Positions 1-6,663 of a stretch of 6,663 nt of DNA are shown in pieces (position 1 is the first letter of the stretch; each line of letters opens with the position of its first letter). The notes under the pieces were generated by a model. It saw only the letters and a program-made list of their open reading frames with translations, did no database searches and had not been told where the DNA came from. The stretch covers positions 1-6,663 of the forward strand of contig JAOUDF010000140.1 in NCBI GenBank assembly GCA_029859385.1. The letters run 5' to 3'. The position numbers and the translations under genes were made by a program. Source of the DNA: Nitrospirota bacterium (GTDB taxonomy: Bacteria > Nitrospirota > JAOUDF01).

Positions 1-7
1 TGGTTGG

Positions 8-34
8 AACGCGTGCTCCTTCGGGGCGCGCGTT
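8..34 (+). terminator. GC-rich hairpin upstream of acsB, possible terminator of the preceding gene
   Basis: Bases 8-19 pair with 23-34 to give a stem of up to 12 base pairs (two G·T pairs) around a 3-base TTC loop. The stem base is AACGCG paired with CGCGTT. It is followed by AAATTT, so the U-tract is poor for a classical intrinsic terminator. Its place just before the acsB ribosome binding site suits either termination of an upstream gene (perhaps the CO dehydrogenase subunit that often precedes acsB) or a structured 5' leader or processing hairpin. The pairing is seen directly; the role is inferred. Confidence 0.45.
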
Positions 35-76
35 AAATTTCACTGCACCATAAAACCCTGCGCGGAGGTTGTTTCA

Positions 77-2281
77 ATGTCGAAGCTGATTGCTACGGCG
101 GCTATTAATGCGTCTCACGAGATAGTAGGGCGTGTTGAGAAGTACTACCAGAAGGTACTGGGGGAAAAGGGGCCGGAGTTCGTCTTCGAATTCCCTGATA
201 CCGGATTCTATCTGCCCATGTGGCACGCGATTACGGGCGCCAAGGTCCAGACTCTGGGCGAGTTCAGGCACTCGCTGGAGTATGCAAAGTCGCTCCTCCA
301 CGTAGCCCCCACCGATGTACTGTGGAAACCCTACCTGGGAGAGGCTCTCGACAGCGGCATGGCTACCATGCTGGCGGAAGAGCTGCTGATGGCGCTTCGT
401 TACATCGACAAGCTCGAGCCGGTCTATGACGAGGATATGGACCTTACCTACAATGGTTTCATCACCGACTCCATCCTTCGCGACCTGGGTTTCCAGCTGG
501 TTGACGGCTCCATGCCCGGTTTTGCCGCCATCGTCGGCGCCGCCGAGAGCGATGAGCGGGCCGTCGAGCTGGTCCGCGACCTGCAGCAGCGCAACATCCT
601 CACCTTCCTCTCCGGCAACGTCAACGGCAATTCAGTGACCAAGCAGCTCCACCGTCAGGGCGTCGAGATGGGGTGGCCTACCCGTATCGTCCCGCTGGGC
701 CCCGACACCGAGCACACCATCTACGCCCTCCATTGGGCGATCCGGGCGGGAATGTCCTTCGGCGGCATCAAACCCGGCGATTTCACCAAAATACTCAAGT
801 ACAGCAAAGACCGCGTCTTTGCCTTCGCCCTCGTCCTCGGTGAGCTGGACGACCTCAAGTGGTCCACCGGCGCCGGCGCCATCAACCAGGGTTTCCCGGC
901 CGTCTGCGACAGCGAGGTCCCCGAGATCAAGCCTACCGGCGTCTGCACTTACGAGCATGTCGTCAAGCAGCTCGACCAGAGCAAGCTCATCGATACCTGC
1001 ATTGAGGTCCGCGGTCTGAAGATCGTTACCTCCAAGCCTCCTGTTCCGGTGGCCTTTGGCCCCGCCTTCGAGGGCGAGCGTATCCGCCGTGAGGATACCT
1101 TCCTCGAGTTCGGCGGCAACCGCACCCCCGCCTTTGAGTGGGTAAGGACCAAGGAGATGGATGAGATCCCGAGCGGCCGTGTAACCATCGTTGCCGACAA
1201 GAACCGCGACAAGATGGAGTCGGAGGGGATGCTGCCTGTCGCCTTCGTGATCGACGTGGCAGGAAGAAAGATGCAGCCCGACTTCGAACCGGTCATCGAG
1301 CGCAAGCTTCACGACTACATCAACTGCGCCCAGGGTATCTGGCACATGGGCCAGCGCGACATCATCTGGGTGCGCATCAGCAAGGCCGCCTTCAATGACG
1401 GGTTCCGCATCGAGCACCTCGGCGAGATACTCTATGCCATGATCACCTCCAAGTTTCAGTCGATTGTGGACAAGTGTCACGTGACCATCTACCTCGACGA
1501 GGAGGACGTGCTGCAGCTCCAGGAGGATGCCCGCAAGGTCTACCATGACCGTAACGACCGTATCGCCAACATGACCGACGAGTCGACGGACATCTTCTAC
1601 TCCTGTCTCCTCTGCCAGTCCTTCGCGCCGAACCACCTCTGCGTGGTATCGCCGGAGCGTCTCGGCCTCTGCGGCGCCGTGTCCTGGCTTGACGGCAAGG
1701 CCGCTTACGAGATCGACCCCACCGGCGGCAACCAGCCGGTGGCCAAAGGGAAGACTATCGACGAGGTCAAGGGGCGCTGGGAAGGTGTCGACGCCTATGT
1801 CTGGAACCAGTCGCACCAGACCCTGGCATCGTTCTCCGCCTACTCCATCATGGACAACCCCATGACCTCCTGCGGTTGCTTCGAAGCCATTGTTGCTGTG
1901 GTGCCCGAGGCCAACGGCGTTATGATTGTCGAGCGCGGCTTCAGCGGCATGACTCCCATCGGCATGAAGTTCTCCACCCTGGCCGGTACGGTGGGCGGCG
2001 GTCTGCAGACCCCCGGCTTCCTCGGCATCGGCAAGTACTTCGTTACATCGAGGAAGTTCCTGACGGCCGATGGCGGCTTCCCGCGCATCGTATGGATGAC
2101 CACCAGCCTCAAGGAGTTCCTCGGCGACGCTCTCAGGAAGCGGGCCGAAGAGTGCGGCATGCCTGACCTCATCGACAAGATCGCCGATGAGCGCGTGGCT
2201 ACCGACGCGGAGCAGCTGGTGGAGTACCTCACGAAGGTGGGGCATCCGGCGATGGAGATGCCGTCGATCCTCGAAGTTTAG
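77..2281 (+). CDS. acsB: Acetyl-CoA synthase subunit of the CO dehydrogenase/acetyl-CoA synthase complex
   Basis: This 734-residue cytoplasmic enzyme condenses CO (from CO dehydrogenase), a methyl group (from the corrinoid iron-sulfur protein) and CoA into acetyl-CoA, the last step of the Wood-Ljungdahl pathway. All A-cluster ligands are visible. C510, C513, C522 and C532 fit the [4Fe-4S] cluster. The C599-G600-C601 motif fits the distal nickel site, with C513 bridging to the proximal nickel. These sit at a constant offset of +4 from the Moorella thermoacetica residues (506/509/518/528 and 595-597). F516 matches the pocket residue Phe512 of that enzyme. The roughly 310-residue N-terminal CODH-contacting domain is present, so this is the full-length bacterial form (Moorella is about 729 residues), not the short archaeal CdhC. 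The ATG is supported by GGAGG at 64-68, 8 bases upstream. No CO dehydrogenase gene is in view; it may lie upstream. Identification is near certain. Confidence 0.97.
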   Translation: MSKLIATAAINASHEIVGRVEKYYQKVLGEKGPEFVFEFPDTGFYLPMWHAITGAKVQTLGEFRHSLEYAKSLLHVAPTDVLWKPYLGEALDSGMATMLAEELLMALRYIDKLEPVYDEDMDLTYNGFITDSILRDLGFQLVDGSMPGFAAIVGAAESDERAVELVRDLQQRNILTFLSGNVNGNSVTKQLHRQGVEMGWPTRIVPLGPDTEHTIYALHWAIRAGMSFGGIKPGDFTKILKYSKDRVFAFALVLGELDDLKWSTGAGAINQGFPAVCDSEVPEIKPTGVCTYEHVVKQLDQSKLIDTCIEVRGLKIVTSKPPVPVAFGPAFEGERIRREDTFLEFGGNRTPAFEWVRTKEMDEIPSGRVTIVADKNRDKMESEGMLPVAFVIDVAGRKMQPDFEPVIERKLHDYINCAQGIWHMGQRDIIWVRISKAAFNDGFRIEHLGEILYAMITSKFQSIVDKCHVTIYLDEEDVLQLQEDARKVYHDRNDRIANMTDESTDIFYSCLLCQSFAPNHLCVVSPERLGLCGAVSWLDGKAAYEIDPTGGNQPVAKGKTIDEVKGRWEGVDAYVWNQSHQTLASFSAYSIMDNPMTSCGCFEAIVAVVPEANGVMIVERGFSGMTPIGMKFSTLAGTVGGGLQTPGFLGIGKYFVTSRKFLTADGGFPRIVWMTTSLKEFLGDALRKRAEECGMPDLIDKIADERVATDAEQLVEYLTKVGHPAMEMPSILEV

Positions 2282-2287
2282 TCTATA

Positions 2288-2317
2288 TGCAGGGGTGGGC
2301 GTAGGCCCGCCCCTGTA
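2288..2317 (+). terminator. Strong intergenic hairpin between acsB and the formate dehydrogenase genes
   Basis: Seven bases after the acsB stop, bases 2290-2300 pair with 2305-2315 in an 11-base-pair stem. All pairs are Watson-Crick except T2296·G2309, and the loop is the 4 bases 2301-2304. The stem can be extended by G2289·T2316 and T2288-A2317. The bases after it are AATTCTGT, not a solid U-run. It could be a partial terminator or attenuator lowering expression of the downstream genes relative to acsB, or a hairpin protecting the 3' end of a processed acsB message. The structure is seen; the function is inferred. Confidence 0.55.
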
Positions 2318-2360
2318 ATTCTGTATATCCTGCACACTTTGATCTTGGAGAACTCCGCAC

Positions 2361-2831
2361 ATGGAATGCGGTTGTGAGATAGACCTTTCCCAAACCGAAC
2401 TCATCGTCGCACCTTACAGAAACAAGCCGTACGCGCTGATTCCGGTGCTCCAGAAGGTTCAGGCGACTTACGGTTATCTGCCAAAAGAGGCGGTGAGCAT
2501 CATCGCCCGGCGTATGAACATCTATGAGAGCCGCGTCTACGGTGTCGCCACCTTTTATGCCCAGTTCCGGCTCCAACCCAAGGGCGAGAACACCATCAAG
2601 GTATGCGTGGGCACCGCCTGTCACGTCAAAGGATCGGGAAGGATCAGCGAGGAGCTTCAAAAGTCCCTCGGGATCAAGCCGGGAGAGACGACGGAAGACC
2701 GCAAGTTCTCGCTGGAGCATGTAGCCTGCGTCGGCGCCTGCGGACTTGCCCCCATTATTCTGGTGAACGACGATGTTTACGGGAAGCTCGCGGTAGAGGA
2801 CACGTTAGCGAAGCTGGAGAAGTATAAATGA
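2361..2831 (+). CDS. nuoE: NuoE/HndA-like [2Fe-2S] thioredoxin-fold subunit of an NAD(P)-linked formate dehydrogenase
   Basis: The 156-residue protein belongs to the 24-kDa complex I subunit family (NuoE, HndA, HydC). An N-terminal helical region (about 1-75, including the YGYLP and YGVATFYAQF motifs) precedes a thioredoxin-like domain. The [2Fe-2S] ligands are C82 and C87 (C-x4-C) and C123 and C127 (C-x3-C in VACVGACGLAP), the family pattern. Its usual role is to partner the NuoF flavoprotein; in bifurcating relatives its cluster is part of the electron circuit. The two extra cysteines C3 and C5 near the N-terminus are not family ligands. The start follows GGAG at 2347-2350 with a 10-base spacer. 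Its stop overlaps the next gene's start as ATGA (2828-2831). With nuoF and fdhA following directly, a role in a formate dehydrogenase complex is much more likely than one in complex I. The absence of other nuo genes supports this only within the window. Confidence 0.93.
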   Translation: MECGCEIDLSQTELIVAPYRNKPYALIPVLQKVQATYGYLPKEAVSIIARRMNIYESRVYGVATFYAQFRLQPKGENTIKVCVGTACHVKGSGRISEELQKSLGIKPGETTEDRKFSLEHVACVGACGLAPIILVNDDVYGKLAVEDTLAKLEKYK

Positions 2832-4513
2832 GCAAAACCACAGTTATTGTTGGAACAGGGACCTGCGGACTGATAGCGGGAGCACGGGGCGTAATGGATG
2901 CGGTCCGTGAGGAAACTGCCAAGCGGGGTCTCGATACGAACCTCTTTGGCTCCGGCTGTATCGGCATGTCCAGTCACGAACCAATCATGTCCGTGGCGCT
3001 GCCCGGCCGGACTCGCGTGATGTATGAAGGGGTGCAGGGGGAAATGGTGGCCGACATACTGGCGCACCAGATCGACAAGGGCACCCCCCATCCGAATCAT
3101 GTTTTCTGCCAGATGCGTGAGCACGCTGATGACGTAGCCTACGAAGGCATCCCCTACTACGACGATCTGCCTTACGCAAAGAAACAGGTCAGAGTGGTAC
3201 TGCGCAACTGCGGTCACATCAACCCTGAAGATATAGATCACTACACAGCGAGGGAGGGATACGAGGCAGCCAAAAAGGCCCTCTTCATGACGCCTGAGGC
3301 AGTGATAAATGTGGTCAAGCAGTCAGGCATCAGAGGGCGCGGCGGGGGCGGGTTCCCCACAGGCATCAAGTGGGATTTCTGTCGCAAGGTCGAGGCTGAC
3401 CAGAAATACTTCATCTGCAATGCCGACGAGGGCGATCCCGGCGCTTTTATGGACCGATGCGTCCTCGAGGGCGACCCCCATTCTGTGCTCGAGGGTATGC
3501 TGATAGGAGGTTTCGCCATCGGTGCTACCATCGGTTACATATACGTCCGCGCTGAGTACCCGCTGGCCATCCAGCGACTGAACATCGCCATCAGTCAGGC
3601 CCGCGAGAAGGGGTTCCTCGGCAAGAATATCTTCGGCAGCGGATTCGATTTCGACATCCTCATCAAGGAGGGCGCCGGGGCTTTCGTCTGCGGCGAAGAG
3701 ACCGCGCTCATGGCCTCCATCGAGGGGCTTCGGGGAATGCCCAGGCCAAAGCCGCCGTTCCCGGCCCAGAAAGGGCTGTGGGGCAAGCCCACCGTCATAA
3801 ATAACGTGGAGACGCTGGCCAACCTCAACCCCATCTTCCTCAACGGTGCTGAATGGTATGCCGCCATGGGGACCGAAAAGAGCAAAGGGACCAAGGTCTT
3901 CGCGCTTACGGGTAAGATCCAGAATACCGGCTTGGTGGAGGTCCCCATGGGGATCACCCTGAGGGAGATCATTTATGACATCGGCGGCGGCATCCCCGAC
4001 GGCAAGGAGTTCAAGGCGGTCCAGACGGGCGGCCCCTCCGGCGGCTGTCTCCCCGCATCGTTTCTCGACACCCCTGTCGATTACGAATCGTTGATCGCTG
4101 CAGGCGGCATGATGGGTTCGGGCGGCATGGTGGTCATGGATGAGACCACCTGCATGATCGACATGGCTCGCTTCTTCCTCGACTTTTCCCAGAACGAGTC
4201 GTGTGGAAAGTGCGTCCCGTGCCGTATCGGCACAAAGCGAATGCTCGAAACCCTCGAGAAGATATGCAACCGTCGCGGTAAGCCCGGCGACGTGGAGATG
4301 CTTATTGAGCTGGGCACCGATGTCTGCAACACCTCGCTCTGCGGCCTGGGGCAGACGGCGCCTAATCCTGTATTGTCCACCATCAGGCACTTCAAGCACG
4401 AGTACGACCAGGTGATTGAAAAGAAGGTATGCCAGTACGAGACCTGCCCCGGCTACAAGAAACCGGCGCCGGCTGGTGCGGCGGCAAAAACGAAAGAGAC
4501 GGCTCCGGCATGA
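2828..4513 (+). CDS. nuoF: NuoF/HydB-like FMN and NAD(P)H-binding subunit of formate dehydrogenase
   Basis: This 561-residue flavoprotein should exchange electrons between NAD(P)H and the iron-sulfur chain of the formate dehydrogenase. Residues about 1-120 are a thioredoxin-like domain with only C13 and C44 of the usual four cysteines; S48 stands where GCxGxC relatives have the last one. Residues about 140-360 are the FMN/nucleotide domain, with RGRGGGGFPTG at 169-179 and NADEGDPGAFMDR at 198-210. An SLBB domain follows, then the [4Fe-4S] site C459, C462, C465 (CGKCVPC) and C505. The protein ends in an Ala/Pro/Lys-rich tail, without the two-cluster ferredoxin domain of HydB/HndC. The start overlaps the nuoE stop, with GGAG at 2816-2819. 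Whether it uses NADH or NADPH cannot be read from the sequence. It could instead serve a hydrogenase, but the coupled fdhA makes formate dehydrogenase the better call. Confidence 0.94.
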   Translation: MSKTTVIVGTGTCGLIAGARGVMDAVREETAKRGLDTNLFGSGCIGMSSHEPIMSVALPGRTRVMYEGVQGEMVADILAHQIDKGTPHPNHVFCQMREHADDVAYEGIPYYDDLPYAKKQVRVVLRNCGHINPEDIDHYTAREGYEAAKKALFMTPEAVINVVKQSGIRGRGGGGFPTGIKWDFCRKVEADQKYFICNADEGDPGAFMDRCVLEGDPHSVLEGMLIGGFAIGATIGYIYVRAEYPLAIQRLNIAISQAREKGFLGKNIFGSGFDFDILIKEGAGAFVCGEETALMASIEGLRGMPRPKPPFPAQKGLWGKPTVINNVETLANLNPIFLNGAEWYAAMGTEKSKGTKVFALTGKIQNTGLVEVPMGITLREIIYDIGGGIPDGKEFKAVQTGGPSGGCLPASFLDTPVDYESLIAAGGMMGSGGMVVMDETTCMIDMARFFLDFSQNESCGKCVPCRIGTKRMLETLEKICNRRGKPGDVEMLIELGTDVCNTSLCGLGQTAPNPVLSTIRHFKHEYDQVIEKKVCQYETCPGYKKPAPAGAAAKTKETAPA

Positions 4514-6663
4514 TCAATCTGAATATAGACGGCAAAGATGTAAGCGTTAAGGAAGGTGCCACCATCCTGGAGGCGGCCCAGCAGCTGGGGATCAATATCC
4601 CGACCCTCTGCTACCACCCACAGCTCTGCAACTACGGCGGCTGCCGGGTCTGTATCGTTGATGTGGAAGGGATGCGCAAGCCCACCACATCGTGTACCAC
4701 CCCCGCTGCCCAGGGCATGGTGGTGAAGACCAACACCCCGCAGATCCGCGCCCAGCGCAAGACGGTGCTGGACCTGATCCTCTCCGACCACCCCTACGAG
4801 TGCATGACCTGCCAGGCCAACGGCGCCTGCACCTTGCAGGACCTGGCCTACGACTACGAGGTGCACGAGGTACGGTTCCGCGGCGAGATGCACAACTACC
4901 CGCTGGACTGGGATTCCCCCTTCATCCTGCGCGACTACCGCAAGTGCATCATGTGCGCCCGCTGCATCCGCACCTGCGACGAGGTCATGGGCGTCGGCGA
5001 GATCGACTTCATCAACCGCGGTTTCAAGGCGAAAGTCTCCAACGCCTATGACGGCCCGCTGGACTGCGAGTTCTGCGGCAACTGCGTGTCGGTCTGCCCC
5101 GTAGGCGCCCTGGTCAACAAGGGTTCCTTCGGCAAGGGCAGGGACTATCAGTTCACCAAGACCGACACCATCTGCACCTACTGCGGCTGCGGCTGCACCC
5201 TGACCATGAAGACCAAGGACGGCCAGCTGGTCGACGTCGATTCGCACGACAACAACACCGTCAACCACGGCTGGCTCTGTGCCAAGGGGCGCTACGGCCA
5301 CGAGTTCATCTACGAAGAAGGTCGCCTCAGGACGCCGCTCATCAAGAAGGACGGCAAGCATGTGGAGGCCACCTGGGACGAGGCCCTCGACCTCGTTGCC
5401 TCGAAGATGAAGGAGGCGAAACAAAAATACGGTCCCGATTCGGTGGCGGGCCTCTCCTCGGCCAAGTGTACCAACGAGGAAAACTACCTCTTCCAGAAAC
5501 TGCTCCGCGCAGGGATCGGCACCAACAATGTCGATCACTGCGCACGGCTCTGACACAGCTCCTCGGTCGTCGGTCTGGCGACAGCAGTCGGAAGCGGTGC
5601 AATGAGCAACTCCATCGATGAGGTCCACAACACCAACGTTATCTTCGTCATCGGTTCGAACACTACCGAGGCCCACCCCATCGTGGCCATCGCCATGAAG
5701 AAGGCGATCCGCGAGAACGGGGCGAAGCTGATCGTGGCCGACCCGCGCGAGATCGACCTCACCCGGTTCGCCCATATCCATATGAGCCAGCGCCCCGGCT
5801 CCGACACGGCGCTGCTCAACGGCATGCTGCATGTCATCTTTGCCGAGGGGCTGGAGAACAAGGAGTTCATCGCGGCGCGTACCGAGAATATCGAAGACGC
5901 CAGGAAGGCCGTCGAGAAGTACACCCCCGAGTTCGTCGAGAGACTGACCGGCGTACCCCGCGACCATATCATCGAGTCGGCGCGCCTTTACGCCAAGGCC
6001 GAAAAGGCCATGCTCTTCTGGGGTATGGGGATCACCCAGCACACCCAGGGGGTCAACAACGTCCTTGCCCTCGCCAACCTGGCGCTGGCCACAGGGCAGA
6101 TAGGCAGGGAATCCACCGGCCTTTGTCCGCTCCGCGGCCAGAACAACGTCCAGGGTTCGTGCGACATGGGCGCCCTGCCCGACGTCTACCCCGGTTACCA
6201 GAAGGTCATGGACGCAGCCGTAAAGGAGAAGTTCGAGAAGGCGTGGGGCGTGTCGCTTTCCGATGTGAAGGGCAAGACCTCCACCGAGATGGTAAACACC
6301 ATGGGACAGGAAGGCGGCATACGGTTCCTCTACGTCATGGGCGAGAACCCGCTGCTCTCCGACGCCGACCTCAAGCATGCCCGCAAAGGTTTTGAGTCCC
6401 TCGACTTCCTGGTGGTGCAGGACCTCTTCCTGACCGAGACCGCCCGGCTGGCCGACGTAGTGCTCCCCGGCGTCTCCTTCGCCGAGAAAGACGGCACCTT
6501 CACCAACACCGAACGCCGCGTACAGCGCGTCCGTAAGGGGATCGAGCCTCTGGAAGGCTGTCGCGAGGATACGCAAATCATCATGGGTATCGCCAGCCGG
6601 CTCGGCCTGTCCATGAACTACGCGTCGGTAGCCGAGATCATGGACGAGATCGCGTCGGTAACG
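4510..6663 (+). CDS. fdhA: Selenocysteine-containing formate dehydrogenase catalytic subunit with NuoG-like N-terminus (3' end beyond window)
   Basis: It catalyses CO2/formate interconversion, the first step of the methyl branch. From the N-terminus, [2Fe-2S] ligands are C34, C45, C48 and C62. A His-ligated [4Fe-4S] site is H94, C98, C101 and C107. Two ferredoxin-type [4Fe-4S] clusters use C146/C149/C152/C156 and C186/C189/C192/C196. The cluster next to the Mo/W-bis-pyranopterin cofactor uses C222, C225, C229 and C257, with K259. Codon 348 is TGA, read as selenocysteine in DHCARL-U-HSSS. The following His349 and R542 (in RGQNNVQG) match the conserved active-site His and Arg of E. coli FdhF. 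The frame stays open from 5554 to the window end. The visible part is 718 codons; relatives have about 890-900, so the C-terminal cofactor-binding domain is mostly missing. The ATG overlaps the nuoF stop (ATGA) and starts a typical ferredoxin fold. An in-frame ATG at 4429 would add 27 unrelated residues inside nuoF and is disfavoured. The ribosome site is weak (AAAGAGA near 4493-4499), so translational coupling is likely. Confidence 0.94.
5551..5553 (+). other. In-frame UGA recoded as selenocysteine (Sec348 of FdhA)
   Basis: The TGA lies between CARL and HSSSVVGLATAVGSGAMSN, which aligns with E. coli FdhF around its Sec140 (CARV-U-HGPSVAGL...GAMSN). Homology is continuous across the codon, and the downstream frame has no start signal of its own and no other stop. 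The selenium is expected to ligate Mo or W in the active site. Reading it as a stop would give a 347-residue product with iron-sulfur clusters but no active site. Confidence 0.95.
5551..5595 (+). promoter_or_regulatory. Bacterial SECIS element directing selenocysteine insertion
   Basis: Just after the UGA, bases 5566-5571 (GTCGTC) pair with 5577-5582 (GGCGAC) in a 6-base-pair stem with one T·G pair, closing the loop GGTCT at 5572-5576. By my recollection of E. coli fdhF, its SECIS has the same loop sequence at the same distance (18 bases) after UGA, so the loop G and U contacted by SelB keep their positions. A lower helix is possible between 5558-5562 and 5590-5595 with one bulged A. Unlike E. 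coli, the U at position 17 (5567) is paired in this fold. GGTCTG also encodes a conserved Gly-Leu, so loop conservation is partly protein-driven. Confidence 0.85.

Noticed and set aside
1..16. Sigma-54-like promoter (TGG...TGC) at the left edge
   Set aside because: The GG to GC spacing is 11 bases, not the required 10, the flanking consensus bases are poor, and the site overlaps the hairpin.
33..54. Sigma-70-like promoter from TTAAAT and CATAAA before acsB
   Set aside because: The spacer is only 10 bases, far short of the usual 16-18, and both hexamers are weak matches.
632..2404. Minus-strand open frame of 590 codons opposite acsB
   Set aside because: It lies in the complementary frame of the well-supported acsB, runs across its stop codon into nuoE, and shows low-complexity composition with no domain features.
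3323..4399. Minus-strand open frame of 358 codons opposite nuoF
   Set aside because: It is a shadow of nuoF with the same codon-bias explanation and no plausible start context or protein motif.
4429..4509. Upstream in-frame ATG for fdhA
   Set aside because: The added 27 residues lie within nuoF, resemble no FdhA N-terminus, and the ATG at 4510 both begins the ferredoxin fold and gives the ATGA overlap seen at the previous junction.
5551..5602. fdhA as a pseudogene or as two genes split by a nonsense mutation
   Set aside because: The TGA is at the exact catalytic Sec position, flanking residues are intact, a SECIS-like hairpin follows, and no other disruptions occur in the 718 visible codons.
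4453..6576. Very long minus-strand open frame (707 codons) opposite fdhA
   Set aside because: It is the mirror of a GC-rich gene with strong third-position G/C bias. Its translation is a repetitive Val/Leu/Gly/Asp-rich sequence without recognisable motifs, and the plus strand has clear family-wide homology over the whole stretch.
1..6663. Mobile elements, CRISPR arrays, tRNA or rRNA genes
   Set aside because: No tandem repeats with spacers, no transposase-like frames, no terminal repeats and no tRNA-like cloverleaf were seen; almost the whole window is accounted for by four genes.

Overview
The window holds four plus-strand genes in one tight cluster, with almost no non-coding DNA. They belong to the Wood-Ljungdahl (reductive acetyl-CoA) pathway: acetyl-CoA synthase (acsB), a NuoE-like [2Fe-2S] subunit, a NuoF-like flavoprotein, and the start of a selenocysteine-containing, NuoG-like formate dehydrogenase catalytic subunit (fdhA). 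The host is therefore very probably a strict anaerobe using the pathway for acetogenesis, autotrophic CO2 fixation or, in reverse, acetate or formate oxidation. It must also possess selenocysteine machinery. The sequence is GC-rich and AcsB is the full-length bacterial type. I cannot fix the phylum: a Firmicutes acetogen, a Chloroflexota (Dehalococcoidia-like) member or a deltaproteobacterial-type anaerobe would all fit.

Layout: positions 1-76 are a short leader with a strong GC-rich hairpin (8-34), possibly the terminator of an unseen upstream gene, then a good ribosome binding site for acsB (77-2281). A 79-base gap follows, containing a second perfect-looking hairpin (2288-2317). Next come nuoE (2361-2831), nuoF (2828-4513) and fdhA (4510 to beyond 6663), each joined to the next by a 4-base ATGA stop/start overlap. 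These three should be translationally coupled and form one enzyme complex.

How they work together: FdhA interconverts CO2 and formate at a Mo/W-bis-pyranopterin centre bearing Sec348. Electrons pass along a chain of iron-sulfur clusters in its N-terminus to the NuoF/NuoE module, where FMN exchanges them with NAD(P)H, possibly with ferredoxin in a bifurcating mode. Formate feeds the methyl branch of the pathway. AcsB joins the resulting methyl group, CO and CoA into acetyl-CoA.

The main trap is the in-frame UGA at 5551-5553. It looks like a stop and would split fdhA in two, but it sits exactly at the conserved selenocysteine position and is followed by a SECIS-like hairpin. The main oddity is NuoF. 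Its N-terminal thioredoxin-like domain keeps only two of four expected cysteines, and it lacks the C-terminal two-cluster ferredoxin domain found in HydB/HndC relatives. I do not see a wholly new system here; the interest lies in the recoding site and in this variant electron-transfer module next to acsB.
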